Below, one piece after another: positions 1-5,995 of a stretch of DNA of 5,995 nucleotides. The translations under genes were made by a program, and so were the position numbers. The notes beneath the pieces were generated by a model that was not told where the DNA came from, searched no databases, and saw only the letters and a list, made by a program, of their open reading frames with translations. This DNA comes from an uncultured Clostridia bacterium (lineage in GTDB: Bacteria > Bacillota > Clostridia > Oscillospirales > Ruminococcaceae), in NCBI GenBank assembly GCA_946183095.1, contig CAMHBE010000134.1, positions 1 to 5,995 on the forward strand, in the 5' to 3' direction. How positions within the stretch are numbered: the first letter of the stretch is position 1; every line of letters starts with the position of its first letter.

Positions 1-77
<77 letters not shown>

Positions 78-86
78 GATGTCAAG

Positions 87-93
87 CCCCTTT
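87..93 (-). promoter_or_regulatory. Ribosome binding site of the repeat ORF
   Basis: The minus strand reads AAAGGGG with a 9-nt spacer to the ATG at 77. It matches the AAAGG part of the Shine-Dalgarno consensus and is the only purine-rich block near this start. Confidence 0.5.
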
Positions 94-138
94 CGTAAAA
101 TTTCATCAAACTTTCACAATCATTCTTTTTATATAGAC

Positions 139-167
139 ATTATATCATACTTTCTATAGATTGTAAA
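139..167 (-). promoter_or_regulatory. Strong housekeeping-type promoter upstream of the repeat ORF
   Basis: On the minus strand the -35 box TTTACA (162-167, one mismatch to TTGACA) is separated by exactly 17 bp from a perfect -10 box TATAAT (139-144). The three bases before the -10 are TGA, giving the extended -10 form TGnTATAAT. Transcription should start near 132 and run leftward, leaving an untranslated leader of roughly 55 nt before the ATG at 77. It points away from the ABC operon and so serves the repeat-containing ORF. No operator or riboswitch was recognised in the leader. Confidence 0.8.
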
Positions 168-213
168 GCATTTTTGTAAATTTTGGCAATATTGCACAAA
201 AGCGGCAATAACA

Positions 214-897
214 TCACATGACCGATATCTCCCCGGCATTCATCGAATACCGAACATCGGCGTATTCAAGCGCGTCCTTCTCATGCGACACCATGAATAC
301 GGCAGTCCCGCTCTCCGCAGTCTCTTTCAGTATTTTCAGCACAAGTGCGGTGTTCTCGTCATCGAGGTCGCAGGTCGGCTCGTCGGCGAATATCACGTCG
401 GGATTGCGTATCATTGCCCTTGCGATAGCCATTCTGCGGAGTTCACCGCCCGACAGCGCCGAGGGCATCTCGTTTCCGAGAGCGTCGATCCCGAACCTCA
501 CGCAAAGTTCCCGGGCATAGGCGCGGGCATTTTCACGGTCGGCGTTATTCCCGCTTATCATGTATGACAGGCAGATGTTTTCGAGAACATCGAGGCTGTG
601 GACGGCGGTCTGTCCCTGCGGTATCACGCCGATATGCGCCATGCGGTGTTCCGACAGCTTCACGTCGTCGAGCGTGTAGATATCGCACCCGTCGTATGTC
701 ACGCTGCCCGATGTGGGAACGAGCAGTCCCGCAAGCATATTGAGAAGTGTGGATTTGCCGCTGCCGGAACGCCCCATGAGCAGTGTCAGCTTTCCCGGCT
801 CTATCGTTATGTCGGTGGGTCTTACCGCGACGAAACGGTTCGTACCCTTGCCCTGACGTATGAATTCCTTTGTCACGGCGGCTGCGATAATGTTCAT
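214..897 (-). CDS. ABC transporter ATP-binding protein (MacB/LolD/FtsE type)
   Basis: This 227-residue cytoplasmic ATPase should power the FtsX-type permease encoded just before it. All nucleotide-binding motifs are intact: Walker A GRSGSGKST (42-50), Q-loop Gln94, signature LSGGE (148-152), Walker B IFADEP (169-174) with catalytic Glu173, D-loop around 176-179 and switch His205. Length and motif style fit the MacB/LolD/FtsE class, whose members often drive mechanotransmission, lipoprotein release or peptide export rather than classical uptake. The ATG at 897-895 overlaps the permease stop as TGATG. AGAGGTG at 905-911 lies 7 nt upstream, so translation is probably coupled. It is the last gene of the DUF4418-permease-ATPase operon. 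Function as an ABC ATPase is near certain; the substrate cannot be read from the sequence. Confidence 0.95.
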   Translation of the reverse strand: MNIIAAAVTKEFIRQGKGTNRFVAVRPTDITIEPGKLTLLMGRSGSGKSTLLNMLAGLLVPTSGSVTYDGCDIYTLDDVKLSEHRMAHIGVIPQGQTAVHSLDVLENICLSYMISGNNADRENARAYARELCVRFGIDALGNEMPSALSGGELRRMAIARAMIRNPDVIFADEPTCDLDDENTALVLKILKETAESGTAVFMVSHEKDALEYADVRYSMNAGEISVM

Positions 898-2102
898 CAG
901 TTATCACCTCTCAGAATAAGTCCCGCGTCCGCGCCGCTGATCCGATGCGCGGAGTATGCGGACGCTGCCGCGCCGGACAATGCCGAAACAAGCACCGCAC
1001 CCGCGCATAATGCGGCAATGAGCGGGGCATCGGGCAGCAGGAAGGGAAGTCCCAGGCTCTCTTCGATGATACCGCTCCACGGAAGTATGGTCAGCAGTCC
1101 GACGGCGATCCCCGCGATACCGCCCGCAAGCGTTATTATCAGCGCTTCGGCAGTCACCGTATGCGATATCTTCTTTCGTGAAGCGCCGGTAACGCGCAGC
1201 ACCGCGAACTCTTTTTTCCGCTCATTGACCGATATCGTGAACGCGATGAACATTATTATAAGCCCCAGCGCCCAGACTGCGCACATCAGCACGCCGATGA
1301 TCCCGGAAACACCCGCGAGGCTGTCCGATACGCCCGATATCATGTCCTTTGTACGGAAAGACTTTGTTCTGCGGACGTGCAGGTTCAGGTCGTTCAGCAC
1401 CTCGTCCACCGTGTACCCGTCCGCTACTTTTATAAGTATGCAGGAGACAGACCTGTCCGGGTCGATATCCGTGAAGTCGTTCATGCCAAGCTCTATCGAC
1501 GCGGCTATCAGCTTTTTGACAGTCTCGGTGTTCGCATATACGGCGGTGTCGAGGTCGGTGCCGGTCTTGTCGAGCTTTGCGATCACGCTGCATTCCACGT
1601 TGTAGAAAGTTATGGTATCTCCGACGAACACGCTCAGGTCATTGCCGACAACGACATCGAGCAGTCCCGGTTCCCGACCGGCGCTCTTGCGTATCCACGG
1701 AGACACGGTGAAATCCGTCTCCGGGTCGTATCCGATTATCTGGAGCGGCACCGAGCAGCATCCGGAGCTTGCGGACGCGAGAAAAAGCTGTGCGGATATC
1801 TTCTCGATGCCCTCGCGTTCTGCAACTTTGTCGTAGTACGATCTGTCCATGTAGAAGTAACCCATGCTGCCTTGCAGCACGATATTTTCGAAGTTCTTCT
1901 TTGATGCTGCCGACGCGGGAACTACCATGATATCCGCGCCGAGACGTGCTTCAAGCGCATTGAGACCGGTCTTCAGGCTCGTTACCGACACGCTCCCCGC
2001 GATAACTGCGGCGGTCATGAGGGCGGTAAGTATGATGAGCGCCAGCGACCTTGCCGGGCGACCCTTTACGTTTCGGAATGACAGGCTTTCGTTAAGTTTC
2101 AT
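897..2102 (-). CDS. FtsX/MacB-type ABC transporter permease
   Basis: This 401-residue membrane protein has the layout of the FtsX/MacB permease family. There is one N-terminal helix (about 18-42), a large outer domain (about 43-262) starting with the family-typical GADIMVVP (55-62), then three C-terminal helices (about 265-292, 317-343, 359-384). The FtsX hallmark after helix 2 is clear: NERKKEFAVLRVTGASRKK (293-311). The outer domain carries a vicinal Cys pair (115-116) plus Cys171 and Cys221, unusual for an exposed domain. I chose the ATG at 2102, not the in-frame start at 2132, because AAGGAAG lies 7 nt upstream and the protein then begins MKLNESLSFRNVKGR, as expected for a cytoplasmic N-terminus. 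The start overlaps the DUF4418 gene by 11 nt and the stop overlaps the ATPase start by 1 nt. The substrate is unknown. Confidence 0.92.
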   Translation of the reverse strand: MKLNESLSFRNVKGRPARSLALIILTALMTAAVIAGSVSVTSLKTGLNALEARLGADIMVVPASAASKKNFENIVLQGSMGYFYMDRSYYDKVAEREGIEKISAQLFLASASSGCCSVPLQIIGYDPETDFTVSPWIRKSAGREPGLLDVVVGNDLSVFVGDTITFYNVECSVIAKLDKTGTDLDTAVYANTETVKKLIAASIELGMNDFTDIDPDRSVSCILIKVADGYTVDEVLNDLNLHVRRTKSFRTKDMISGVSDSLAGVSGIIGVLMCAVWALGLIIMFIAFTISVNERKKEFAVLRVTGASRKKISHTVTAEALIITLAGGIAGIAVGLLTILPWSGIIEESLGLPFLLPDAPLIAALCAGAVLVSALSGAAASAYSAHRISGADAGLILRGDN

Positions 2103-2514
2103 CTGCTGACTTCCTTTTCCGCAGTATGACAATAGCGTTCACCAGTGCGGCGGCTGCGATGATACCCGATATCACCGAGACTGCCGGGTGCATCGCGGTG
2201 CGGCATCTCATCATAGGCATCCTGCACAGCGGTATGATGATATCGGGCATGAGCGCGGTGACTGCCGCAAGGGGGACGATGGCGAGCGACGCACCGGCTG
2301 CGGTCTTTCCGTTCCCGGCGATAAGCACTGTGCAGGATATCACGGTAAGAGCGATACCCGCCCCGAACACTGCCTGTCCCGCCCAGTGACAGGTCATGAA
2401 AGAGCCGTCGTCATGAGCCGGGCAAGCCGGGAATATCACCCGAATACCCACAGTGAGCAATGCGCTCAGAATAAATAAAATGCACCCGCCGATACGGGAT
2501 CTGATCTGTTTCAT
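2092..2514 (-). CDS. DUF4418-type four-helix membrane protein
   Basis: This 140-residue integral membrane protein has four predicted helices at about 7-28, 46-66, 73-96 and 110-131 and a positively charged C-terminus (RKRK). After helix 1 comes FPACP then, after a short polar loop, MTCHWAGQA (40-48); after helix 3 comes PLCRMPMMRCR (95-105). This FPxC...MxCHW...RC pattern is what I recognise as the DUF4418 family, recalled rather than searched, and its function is unknown. Cys31, Cys42, His43, Cys97 and Cys104 all fall in the two loops that follow helices 1 and 3, on the same membrane face, where they could form disulfides or bind a metal or heme (inference). The ATG at 2514 has AAGGAG 7 nt upstream; an in-frame start at 2547 is less likely. 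The gene overlaps the permease start by 11 nt, so it probably belongs to the transporter. Confidence 0.85.
   Translation of the reverse strand: MKQIRSRIGGCILFILSALLTVGIRVIFPACPAHDDGSFMTCHWAGQAVFGAGIALTVISCTVLIAGNGKTAAGASLAIVPLAAVTALMPDIIIPLCRMPMMRCRTAMHPAVSVISGIIAAAALVNAIVILRKRKSADET
2110..2116 (-). promoter_or_regulatory. Ribosome binding site fixing the permease start
   Basis: AAGGAAG on the minus strand, 7 nt before the ATG at 2102. It lies inside the 3' end of the preceding DUF4418 gene and decides against the longer in-frame start at 2132. Confidence 0.75.
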
Positions 2515-2521
2515 AGCTGTT

Positions 2522-2527
2522 CTCCTT
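2522..2527 (-). promoter_or_regulatory. Ribosome binding site fixing the DUF4418 gene start
   Basis: AAGGAG on the minus strand with a 7-nt spacer to the ATG at 2514. A competing AGAGG about 7 nt before the in-frame ATG at 2547 lies inside the repeat-like sequence and would add eleven polar residues before the first helix. Confidence 0.75.
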
Positions 2528-2548
2528 TTTCTGACATGGTATATCATT

Positions 2549-2622
2549 AGGGCACCTCTAAAAACCTCTTGCCGCCCATTCGTACCGCCCTAAAGCCGTC
2601 ATATTGCACAAATTTTCCTTGA
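2549..2622. repeat. Candidate dispersed repeat or IS-end remnant in intergenic gap
   Basis: The 113-bp gap between the transglutaminase-like gene and the DUF4418 gene (2515-2627) holds no gene. From about 2549 the plus strand reads GGGCACCTCTAAAAACCTCT, then short G+C-rich repeats (GCCGCCC, ACCGCCC), then an AT-rich tail ending near 2622. A GGGCACCTCTAAAAA-like end resembles terminal inverted repeats of some insertion sequences (from memory, not searched). Within it, CCTCT is repeated directly around AAAAA and flanked by GGCA and TGCC arms. There is no transposase and no matching inverted end in the window. I also see no convincing promoter or T-tailed terminator here, so whether the ABC operon has its own promoter is open. 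Confidence 0.35.
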
Positions 2623-2627
2623 CATAC

Positions 2628-3530
2628 TTAACTGTTGTCTGCCGTGACCGTGATATGGTCCGATGCGGAAACGGGATAGGTCCTGCGGAACTCCTCCGTT
2701 GTGTACATCTCATCCCGTATGTGGGTCTGCGAAAAATCGCTGTCGCCTTTGAGAAAATAGTCGTGTGTGCCGTTCTGCGCGTCCCATGTCACATCTATAT
2801 TGTAATAAGCGCCGGCTAACTCGACGATATTCCACGCGTGGTATTCGCGTTCGTTCCCGCTCAGCGCGTTGCCCGTTATCACCCTCGCGTTTATCCCAGC
2901 TTCACGAAGAAGCCTGTACATCAGCACACTGTAGCCCTGACACCCCGCACAGCCGTTCACGAGAGCGCCGTAAGCGGTGGATCTCAGATGATAGTGTGGA
3001 TTTTTCTTATGCACCTTGTCATACTTCACGTTCGTGAAAACGTAGTCGTACACCGCGCAAATCCTCTCGTATTCGTTCATGCCGCCGATACCGAGTTCCG
3101 AGAGTATTTCCCGTATCTTTTCATCGACGATGCTCTCCTGCGCGGGGGTGGTGTAGTATTCGGGGATCACATCTATGGTGTAGCGGTATCTGCCGCCGCT
3201 TTTTTCAAAGCGGTATTCCGTGCGGTAGCCGCCGTACTGCTGATAGATATAATCACCCTCGCGGGGGTCGTCGGTCTCCGACATTGCAAAAAGCACCAGC
3301 TCGTCGATCATCGGGTAGATATCGTCCATGTTGTCCGAGCCCGATTCGTAGTTTATCGTTATCTTTGCGCTTCGGGCGGCGAATGCTCTGCGCATTTCCC
3401 CGATAACGCTGTCGGCGTTTGCGAAATAAACTCCGAGATCTTTCCGGACATCGTAGTGATACTCCGTAGTGCCGCACCCCGCCGCCGCAAGTATCATCAG
3501 CAGTGCGGCAAATGCAGAAAAACGTCTCAT
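2628..3530 (-). CDS. Transglutaminase-like putative lipoprotein
   Basis: This 300-residue protein starts with a lipoprotein-like signal: MRR, a hydrophobic stretch (4-17) and AAGC with Cys19 as the likely lipidated residue. Ala at -3 is allowed but not ideal. Residues 25-130 match nothing I recognise. The C-terminal half is a transglutaminase-like core with an apparent papain-type triad: Cys197 in GCAGCQGYS, His231 in EYHAWN and Asp246 in NIDVTWD. Bacterial members of this fold usually act as peptidases or amidases, or are inactive; true cross-linking is less common. It is predicted to be anchored outside the membrane. The ATG at 3530 overlaps the iron-sulfur subunit stop by 4 nt (ATGA). Its ribosome binding site is weak (GGAAAGAAG), so coupling to the upstream gene is likely. 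The in-frame start at 3560 would bury the signal and is rejected. Its role beside fumarate reductase is unknown. Confidence 0.88.
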   Translation of the reverse strand: MRRFSAFAALLMILAAAGCGTTEYHYDVRKDLGVYFANADSVIGEMRRAFAARSAKITINYESGSDNMDDIYPMIDELVLFAMSETDDPREGDYIYQQYGGYRTEYRFEKSGGRYRYTIDVIPEYYTTPAQESIVDEKIREILSELGIGGMNEYERICAVYDYVFTNVKYDKVHKKNPHYHLRSTAYGALVNGCAGCQGYSVLMYRLLREAGINARVITGNALSGNEREYHAWNIVELAGAYYNIDVTWDAQNGTHDYFLKGDSDFSQTHIRDEMYTTEEFRRTYPVSASDHITVTADNS

Positions 3531-4216
3531 TTCTTCTTTCCGCGGAACTTCCGTTTCCACACGGCGACGGCGTTTGAGCGAACCATCAGCCGCTCGGTGT
3601 CTATCCCCGCCGGGCAGATATCGCGGCAGGAGAGCGATTTACCGCAGCCCTTGTAGAAATGCCCGTTGTACGCATCGGACAGGCGCTTTCGCTCCTCATC
3701 CGGCATCTGAGCGATCAGTCTTGAGGCGGGTGCAAGCGCCGCGCTCCCGTAAAATTCCCCGCCCGCGTAGAAGTTCGGACAGACTTCGAGACAGCATCCG
3801 CACTGCAAACAGCGTGACGCGTCGTAGGCGGTATCCGTTTCGCCGCTCTGTGCATTTCCCTCCAGCCACGAGCCGAGTGTAAGCAGGTCATTGAACAGCA
3901 CACTTCGGTCAACCTCAAGGTCGCGCACCACCGGGAACTTCTTCAGCGGCGCGAGCTTTATCACGCCTTTCGGAAATTCCGACAGTCTCGTGTCACAGGC
4001 GAGCCGCGGTCTGCCGTTTATCAGCATAGCGCACGCTCCGCACTTTTTCTGCCTGCATGACGATTCCCACGTTATCGGATCGTCCGCAAGCTCTCCCGCG
4101 TTGATGATATCCAGCGCTTCCGCCACCGTCGTGTCCTGCGCCTCAATGGTGACGGTCTGCGTGTATGGCTTATCCTGTGCGCTTTTTCGCCGTGTTACCT
4201 CAAATGTTATCTTCAT
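3527..4216 (-). CDS. frdB: Fumarate reductase/succinate dehydrogenase iron-sulfur subunit
   Basis: This 229-residue subunit carries electrons between the membrane quinone site and the flavoprotein. All three clusters can be read. Ligands for [2Fe-2S] are Cys54, Cys59, Cys62 and Cys74 in a ferredoxin-like N-terminal domain. In the C-terminal domain CLQCGCCLEVCP gives Cys136, Cys139 and Cys142, which with Cys201 should hold [4Fe-4S]. Cys146, Cys191 and Cys197 should hold [3Fe-4S]; the Cx5Cx3CP spacing at 191-202 is the family pattern. Assignment follows E. coli SdhB/FrdB. Length is slightly below the usual 235-250. The ATG at 4216 has GGAGG 6 nt upstream, better than the in-frame start at 4240. 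It overlaps the flavoprotein gene by 17 nt and the next gene by 4 nt. The basic C-terminus (KRKFRGKKK) is notable. Succinate dehydrogenase is the alternative name; the flavoprotein favours reductase. Confidence 0.93.
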   Translation of the reverse strand: MKITFEVTRRKSAQDKPYTQTVTIEAQDTTVAEALDIINAGELADDPITWESSCRQKKCGACAMLINGRPRLACDTRLSEFPKGVIKLAPLKKFPVVRDLEVDRSVLFNDLLTLGSWLEGNAQSGETDTAYDASRCLQCGCCLEVCPNFYAGGEFYGSAALAPASRLIAQMPDEERKRLSDAYNGHFYKGCGKSLSCRDICPAGIDTERLMVRSNAVAVWKRKFRGKKK

Positions 4217-5789
4217 TGGCAGCCTCCGGGATATCTTCAAATGTTATCCTGACAGCGCCGTTTCTGTATTCCGACACCGTTGTTTTTCTGTATTCCTCCA
4301 GCGTTTCGGGGAAGTCCGCGCGGCAGTGGGCACCTCTGCTCTCCCTGCGTTCTGCCGCCGACATGAGCATTGCCCGCGCAAGCTGTTTTGCGGCATCTTC
4401 CGCGGCGTTCGTGCCGCTCAGCCGGTCAAGCTCGTCAAGCGCACCGCGCAGTGTATCTTCATCCCGCACAATGCCGAGACTGCCGTACAATATCCCGCCG
4501 ATACCGCGCATGAACGCGGGGGATGCTTCACAGCCGAAAGGCTCTTCACCGCTGAACTCCGTTATTTCCCGCGTATTTCCGTCAGCGCTGCCGGCGTTTT
4601 CGCTGATATTCTTTGCGGCAGTCATACCGCCGAACACCGCACCGAGCATGGAGTTGCCGCCGAGACGGTTCGCGCCGTGATACTGACAGGCAAATTCGCC
4701 CGCCGCGTACAGTCCCGGCATGGACGTTTCGTGCCGCGCATCGACGTATATGCCCCCCATGAAGTAGTGTATGCCGGGCTGCACGGGTACGGGATCCTTT
4801 TTCGGGTCAACGGGGAAGTAGTGCATTATCTCTTCCCGCAGGTCGGAGAGTTTCCCCTCCCAGACGCTTTCGAGGAGTTCCGTCATATCGAGGAAAGTCT
4901 TGCGCCCGTCGCGCATTTCGCGGTACATCTCCCGCGATACCACATCGCGGGGCATGAGGTTCTTCATCACGGGGTAGCGTTCCTCCATGAAATAGCAGCG
5001 TTTGCCGTCTTTCTCCGAGAACAGCCGTCCTCCCTCGCCCCTTGCCGCCTCGCTCACGAGACAGCGCTTGCCGGGGATCCCCATAGTCGTCGGGTGGTAT
5101 TGTATCATTTCGAGGTTTGCGGTCCTTACGCCCTGCGTAAACAGCAGTGCCGCCGCCATGCCGTTGTTTGTGACCGTCCCGGTGGTCATGCCGGGGAAGA
5201 AGCCGCTAAGCCCGCCGCAGCACATTATCACTCTGCCGGGCATATCGTACAGTCTGCCGGTGTAGCTGTCCCTTACGCGCACGCCTGCGCATTTCCCGTC
5301 ACCGTCGGTAAGTACACGAACGAAGGTGTGATGCGGGAAGCGCGTCACAAGTCCACGCGCTTCATATTTCCTCACTTCGTCGGTGAGCGATGTCATTATC
5401 ATCTTTCCCGTGCTGCTTTTTGCGAATGCCGTGCGTTTCTTCTTCTGCCCGCCGAAACTGCGGAGCATCATGCTGCCGTCTTCGTTCAGGTTGAACGGAA
5501 CGCCGATCCTGCGCAGTTCCCGCACGATGTCGGGAGCGCCCTGCGTCAGTGCTCTTACCGCGTTCGGGTCCGCGAGAAAGCACCCGCCCTTCATAGTTTC
5601 CTCAAAGTGCAGTTCTCTCGTATCGCCCTCGCCCATGGTGTCGAGTGCAGCATTTATCCCGCCTTCCGCAAGCACGGACTGTGCGCGTTCGGAGTGCTGT
5701 GCGGATATAAGGCGGCATTTTATCCCCGCTCCCGCAAGCGTCACTGCGGCGGAAGAACCTGCAAGTCCGGTACCGATAATGTTTATCAT
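4200..5789 (-). CDS. frdA: Fumarate reductase/succinate dehydrogenase flavoprotein subunit
   Basis: This 529-residue FAD enzyme interconverts fumarate and succinate at the cytoplasmic membrane face. It shows GTGLAG (6-11), the FAD loop AEGGINAAL (41-49), QYHPT with His232, SEAARGEGG (246-254), catalytic-type Arg281 in MPRDVVSR, HYFMGGI with His341, YAAGE (361-365), HGANRLGGNS with His371 and Arg375, and ESRGAH (483-488). Where SdhA/FrdA have the His that binds FAD covalently (SHTV), this protein has Gln37 (AQSV). FAD is therefore probably non-covalent, which in studied enzymes impairs succinate oxidation more than fumarate reduction. Soluble L-aspartate oxidase (NadB) also lacks this His and is of similar length, but the linked iron-sulfur and membrane genes argue against NadB. 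I prefer the ATG at 5789 (8 nt after GAGG, TGATG overlap with the anchor gene); ATG 5792 and GTG 5798 are possible. Confidence 0.9.
   Translation of the reverse strand: MINIIGTGLAGSSAAVTLAGAGIKCRLISAQHSERAQSVLAEGGINAALDTMGEGDTRELHFEETMKGGCFLADPNAVRALTQGAPDIVRELRRIGVPFNLNEDGSMMLRSFGGQKKKRTAFAKSSTGKMIMTSLTDEVRKYEARGLVTRFPHHTFVRVLTDGDGKCAGVRVRDSYTGRLYDMPGRVIMCCGGLSGFFPGMTTGTVTNNGMAAALLFTQGVRTANLEMIQYHPTTMGIPGKRCLVSEAARGEGGRLFSEKDGKRCYFMEERYPVMKNLMPRDVVSREMYREMRDGRKTFLDMTELLESVWEGKLSDLREEIMHYFPVDPKKDPVPVQPGIHYFMGGIYVDARHETSMPGLYAAGEFACQYHGANRLGGNSMLGAVFGGMTAAKNISENAGSADGNTREITEFSGEEPFGCEASPAFMRGIGGILYGSLGIVRDEDTLRGALDELDRLSGTNAAEDAAKQLARAMLMSAAERRESRGAHCRADFPETLEEYRKTTVSEYRNGAVRITFEDIPEAANEDNI
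4223..4227 (-). promoter_or_regulatory. Ribosome binding site fixing the iron-sulfur subunit start
   Basis: GGAGG on the minus strand, 6 nt before the ATG at 4216 and inside the end of the flavoprotein gene. The in-frame start at 4240 lies upstream of it and so cannot use it. Confidence 0.75.
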
Positions 5790-5995
5790 CATAGCCACCT
5801 CACATAATAAACGACAAAAGCTGCCCCCGCAAGCAAAAGCAGTATGGAGAACACCACCGCGATATCTGCGAGGAATTCCTTTGCTTTCCCGGCACCGAGT
5901 GCGGTCATGAGCGGACGTATGTTCGTCACGATATGCAAAAGCACCGACAATACCAGCAGTATTATCACGATTATCGCTATAATGTTTATCCGCCT
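5789..5995 (-). CDS. Putative fumarate reductase membrane anchor, C-terminal 68 residues
   Basis: An open frame runs from the right window edge to a TGA at 5791-5789. It encodes 68 residues with two hydrophobic helices (about 3-24 and 45-65), separated by a loop reading HIVTNIRPLMTALGAGKAKE. It ends VYYVRWL. The His at fragment position 21, at the end of helix 1, is a candidate heme or quinone-site residue, as anchors of this family often carry one. The first visible residues are RRIN, which would suit a cytoplasmic N-terminus, so the protein may be a very small two-helix anchor starting just outside the window. Normal anchors have three helices (about 115-130 residues) or five. The stop overlaps the flavoprotein start, placing it first among the visible genes of the operon. 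The call rests on position and topology more than on sequence similarity. Confidence 0.65.
   Translation of the reverse strand, partial: RRINIIAIIVIILLVLSVLLHIVTNIRPLMTALGAGKAKEFLADIAVVFSILLLLAGAAFVVYYVRWL

Larger units (their letters stand above)
78..213. other. AT-rich intergenic region between ABC operon and repeat ORF
   Basis: This 136-bp stretch is much more AT-rich than the flanking genes. It contains the promoter and ribosome binding site listed separately, a perfect 10-bp palindrome GCAATATTGC at 186-195, and a 6-bp inverted repeat (TATTGC 190-195, GCAATA 205-210, 9-nt loop) just past the ATPase stop. The hairpin is short and lacks a T-run on the minus strand, so I do not call it a terminator. 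The 12-mer at 189-200 recurs at 2601-2612. Confidence 0.6.

Noticed and set aside
190..210. Hairpin TATTGC/GCAATA as terminator of the ABC operon
   Set aside because: Only 6 bp with two G-C pairs, a 9-nt loop and no T-run after it on the minus strand.
598..1605. 335-codon open frame on the plus strand opposite the ABC genes
   Set aside because: It overlaps the convincing ATPase and permease frames and its translation is low-complexity with no family resemblance.
2531..2560. Promoter for the ABC operon around ATGATATACC
   Set aside because: The -10-like bases have no acceptable -35 box at the right distance on the minus strand.
2619..2647. TTGACA on the plus strand as a -35 box
   Set aside because: No -10-like sequence at 16-18 bp spacing, and no plus-strand gene follows.
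4200..5789. L-aspartate oxidase (nadB) as identity of the flavoprotein
   Set aside because: Length and the missing FAD-linking His fit, but it is coupled to a three-cluster iron-sulfur subunit and a membrane anchor, which NadB does not use, and no nadA or nadC is nearby.
3891..5807. 638-codon open frame on the plus strand opposite the fumarate reductase genes
   Set aside because: It lies antisense to two clearly conserved genes, has no recognisable domain, is rich in His, Cys, Ala and Arg, and has no ribosome binding site that stands out. It is a by-product of GC-rich codon use.

Overview
All confidently called genes lie on the minus strand. GC-rich coding sequence with frequent ATA isoleucine codons, AT-rich intergenic DNA, AGGAG-type ribosome binding sites and a menaquinol-type fumarate reductase beside a DUF4418 protein suggest an anaerobic gut or rumen clostridium (Oscillospiraceae, possibly Ruminococcus). 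That assignment is inferred from style and gene content; the window holds no marker gene.

In the direction of transcription (right to left), the first unit is a fumarate reductase/succinate dehydrogenase-type operon. It contains the end of a small membrane anchor gene (5789-5995), the flavoprotein (4200-5789), the three-cluster iron-sulfur subunit (3527-4216) and, coupled by a 4-nt ATGA overlap, a transglutaminase-like putative lipoprotein (2628-3530). The flavoprotein keeps the dicarboxylate-site residues. It has Gln where the covalent FAD-linking His normally sits, which fits non-covalent FAD and favours fumarate reduction.

A 113-bp gap (2515-2627) follows. It holds a short sequence that looks like a dispersed repeat or insertion-sequence end. 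The second unit is a three-gene overlapping operon: a four-helix DUF4418-type membrane protein (2092-2514), an FtsX/MacB-type ABC permease (897-2102) and its ATPase (214-897). Its substrate is unknown. Cysteines in the DUF4418 protein and in the outer part of the permease hint at a metal, heme or thiol-related role, which is speculation.

The left 213 bp hold an AT-rich intergenic region with a near-consensus promoter on the minus strand (-35 TTTACA, 17 bp, extended -10 TATAAT). It drives a short ORF that begins MDVIRYTQ and runs straight into a tetranucleotide repeat of 13 TTGC units ((GCAA)n on the coding strand) encoding Ser-Lys-Gln-Ala repeats. The ORF leaves the window at its left edge. 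This looks like a possible slipped-strand, phase-variable leader and is the most unusual structure here.
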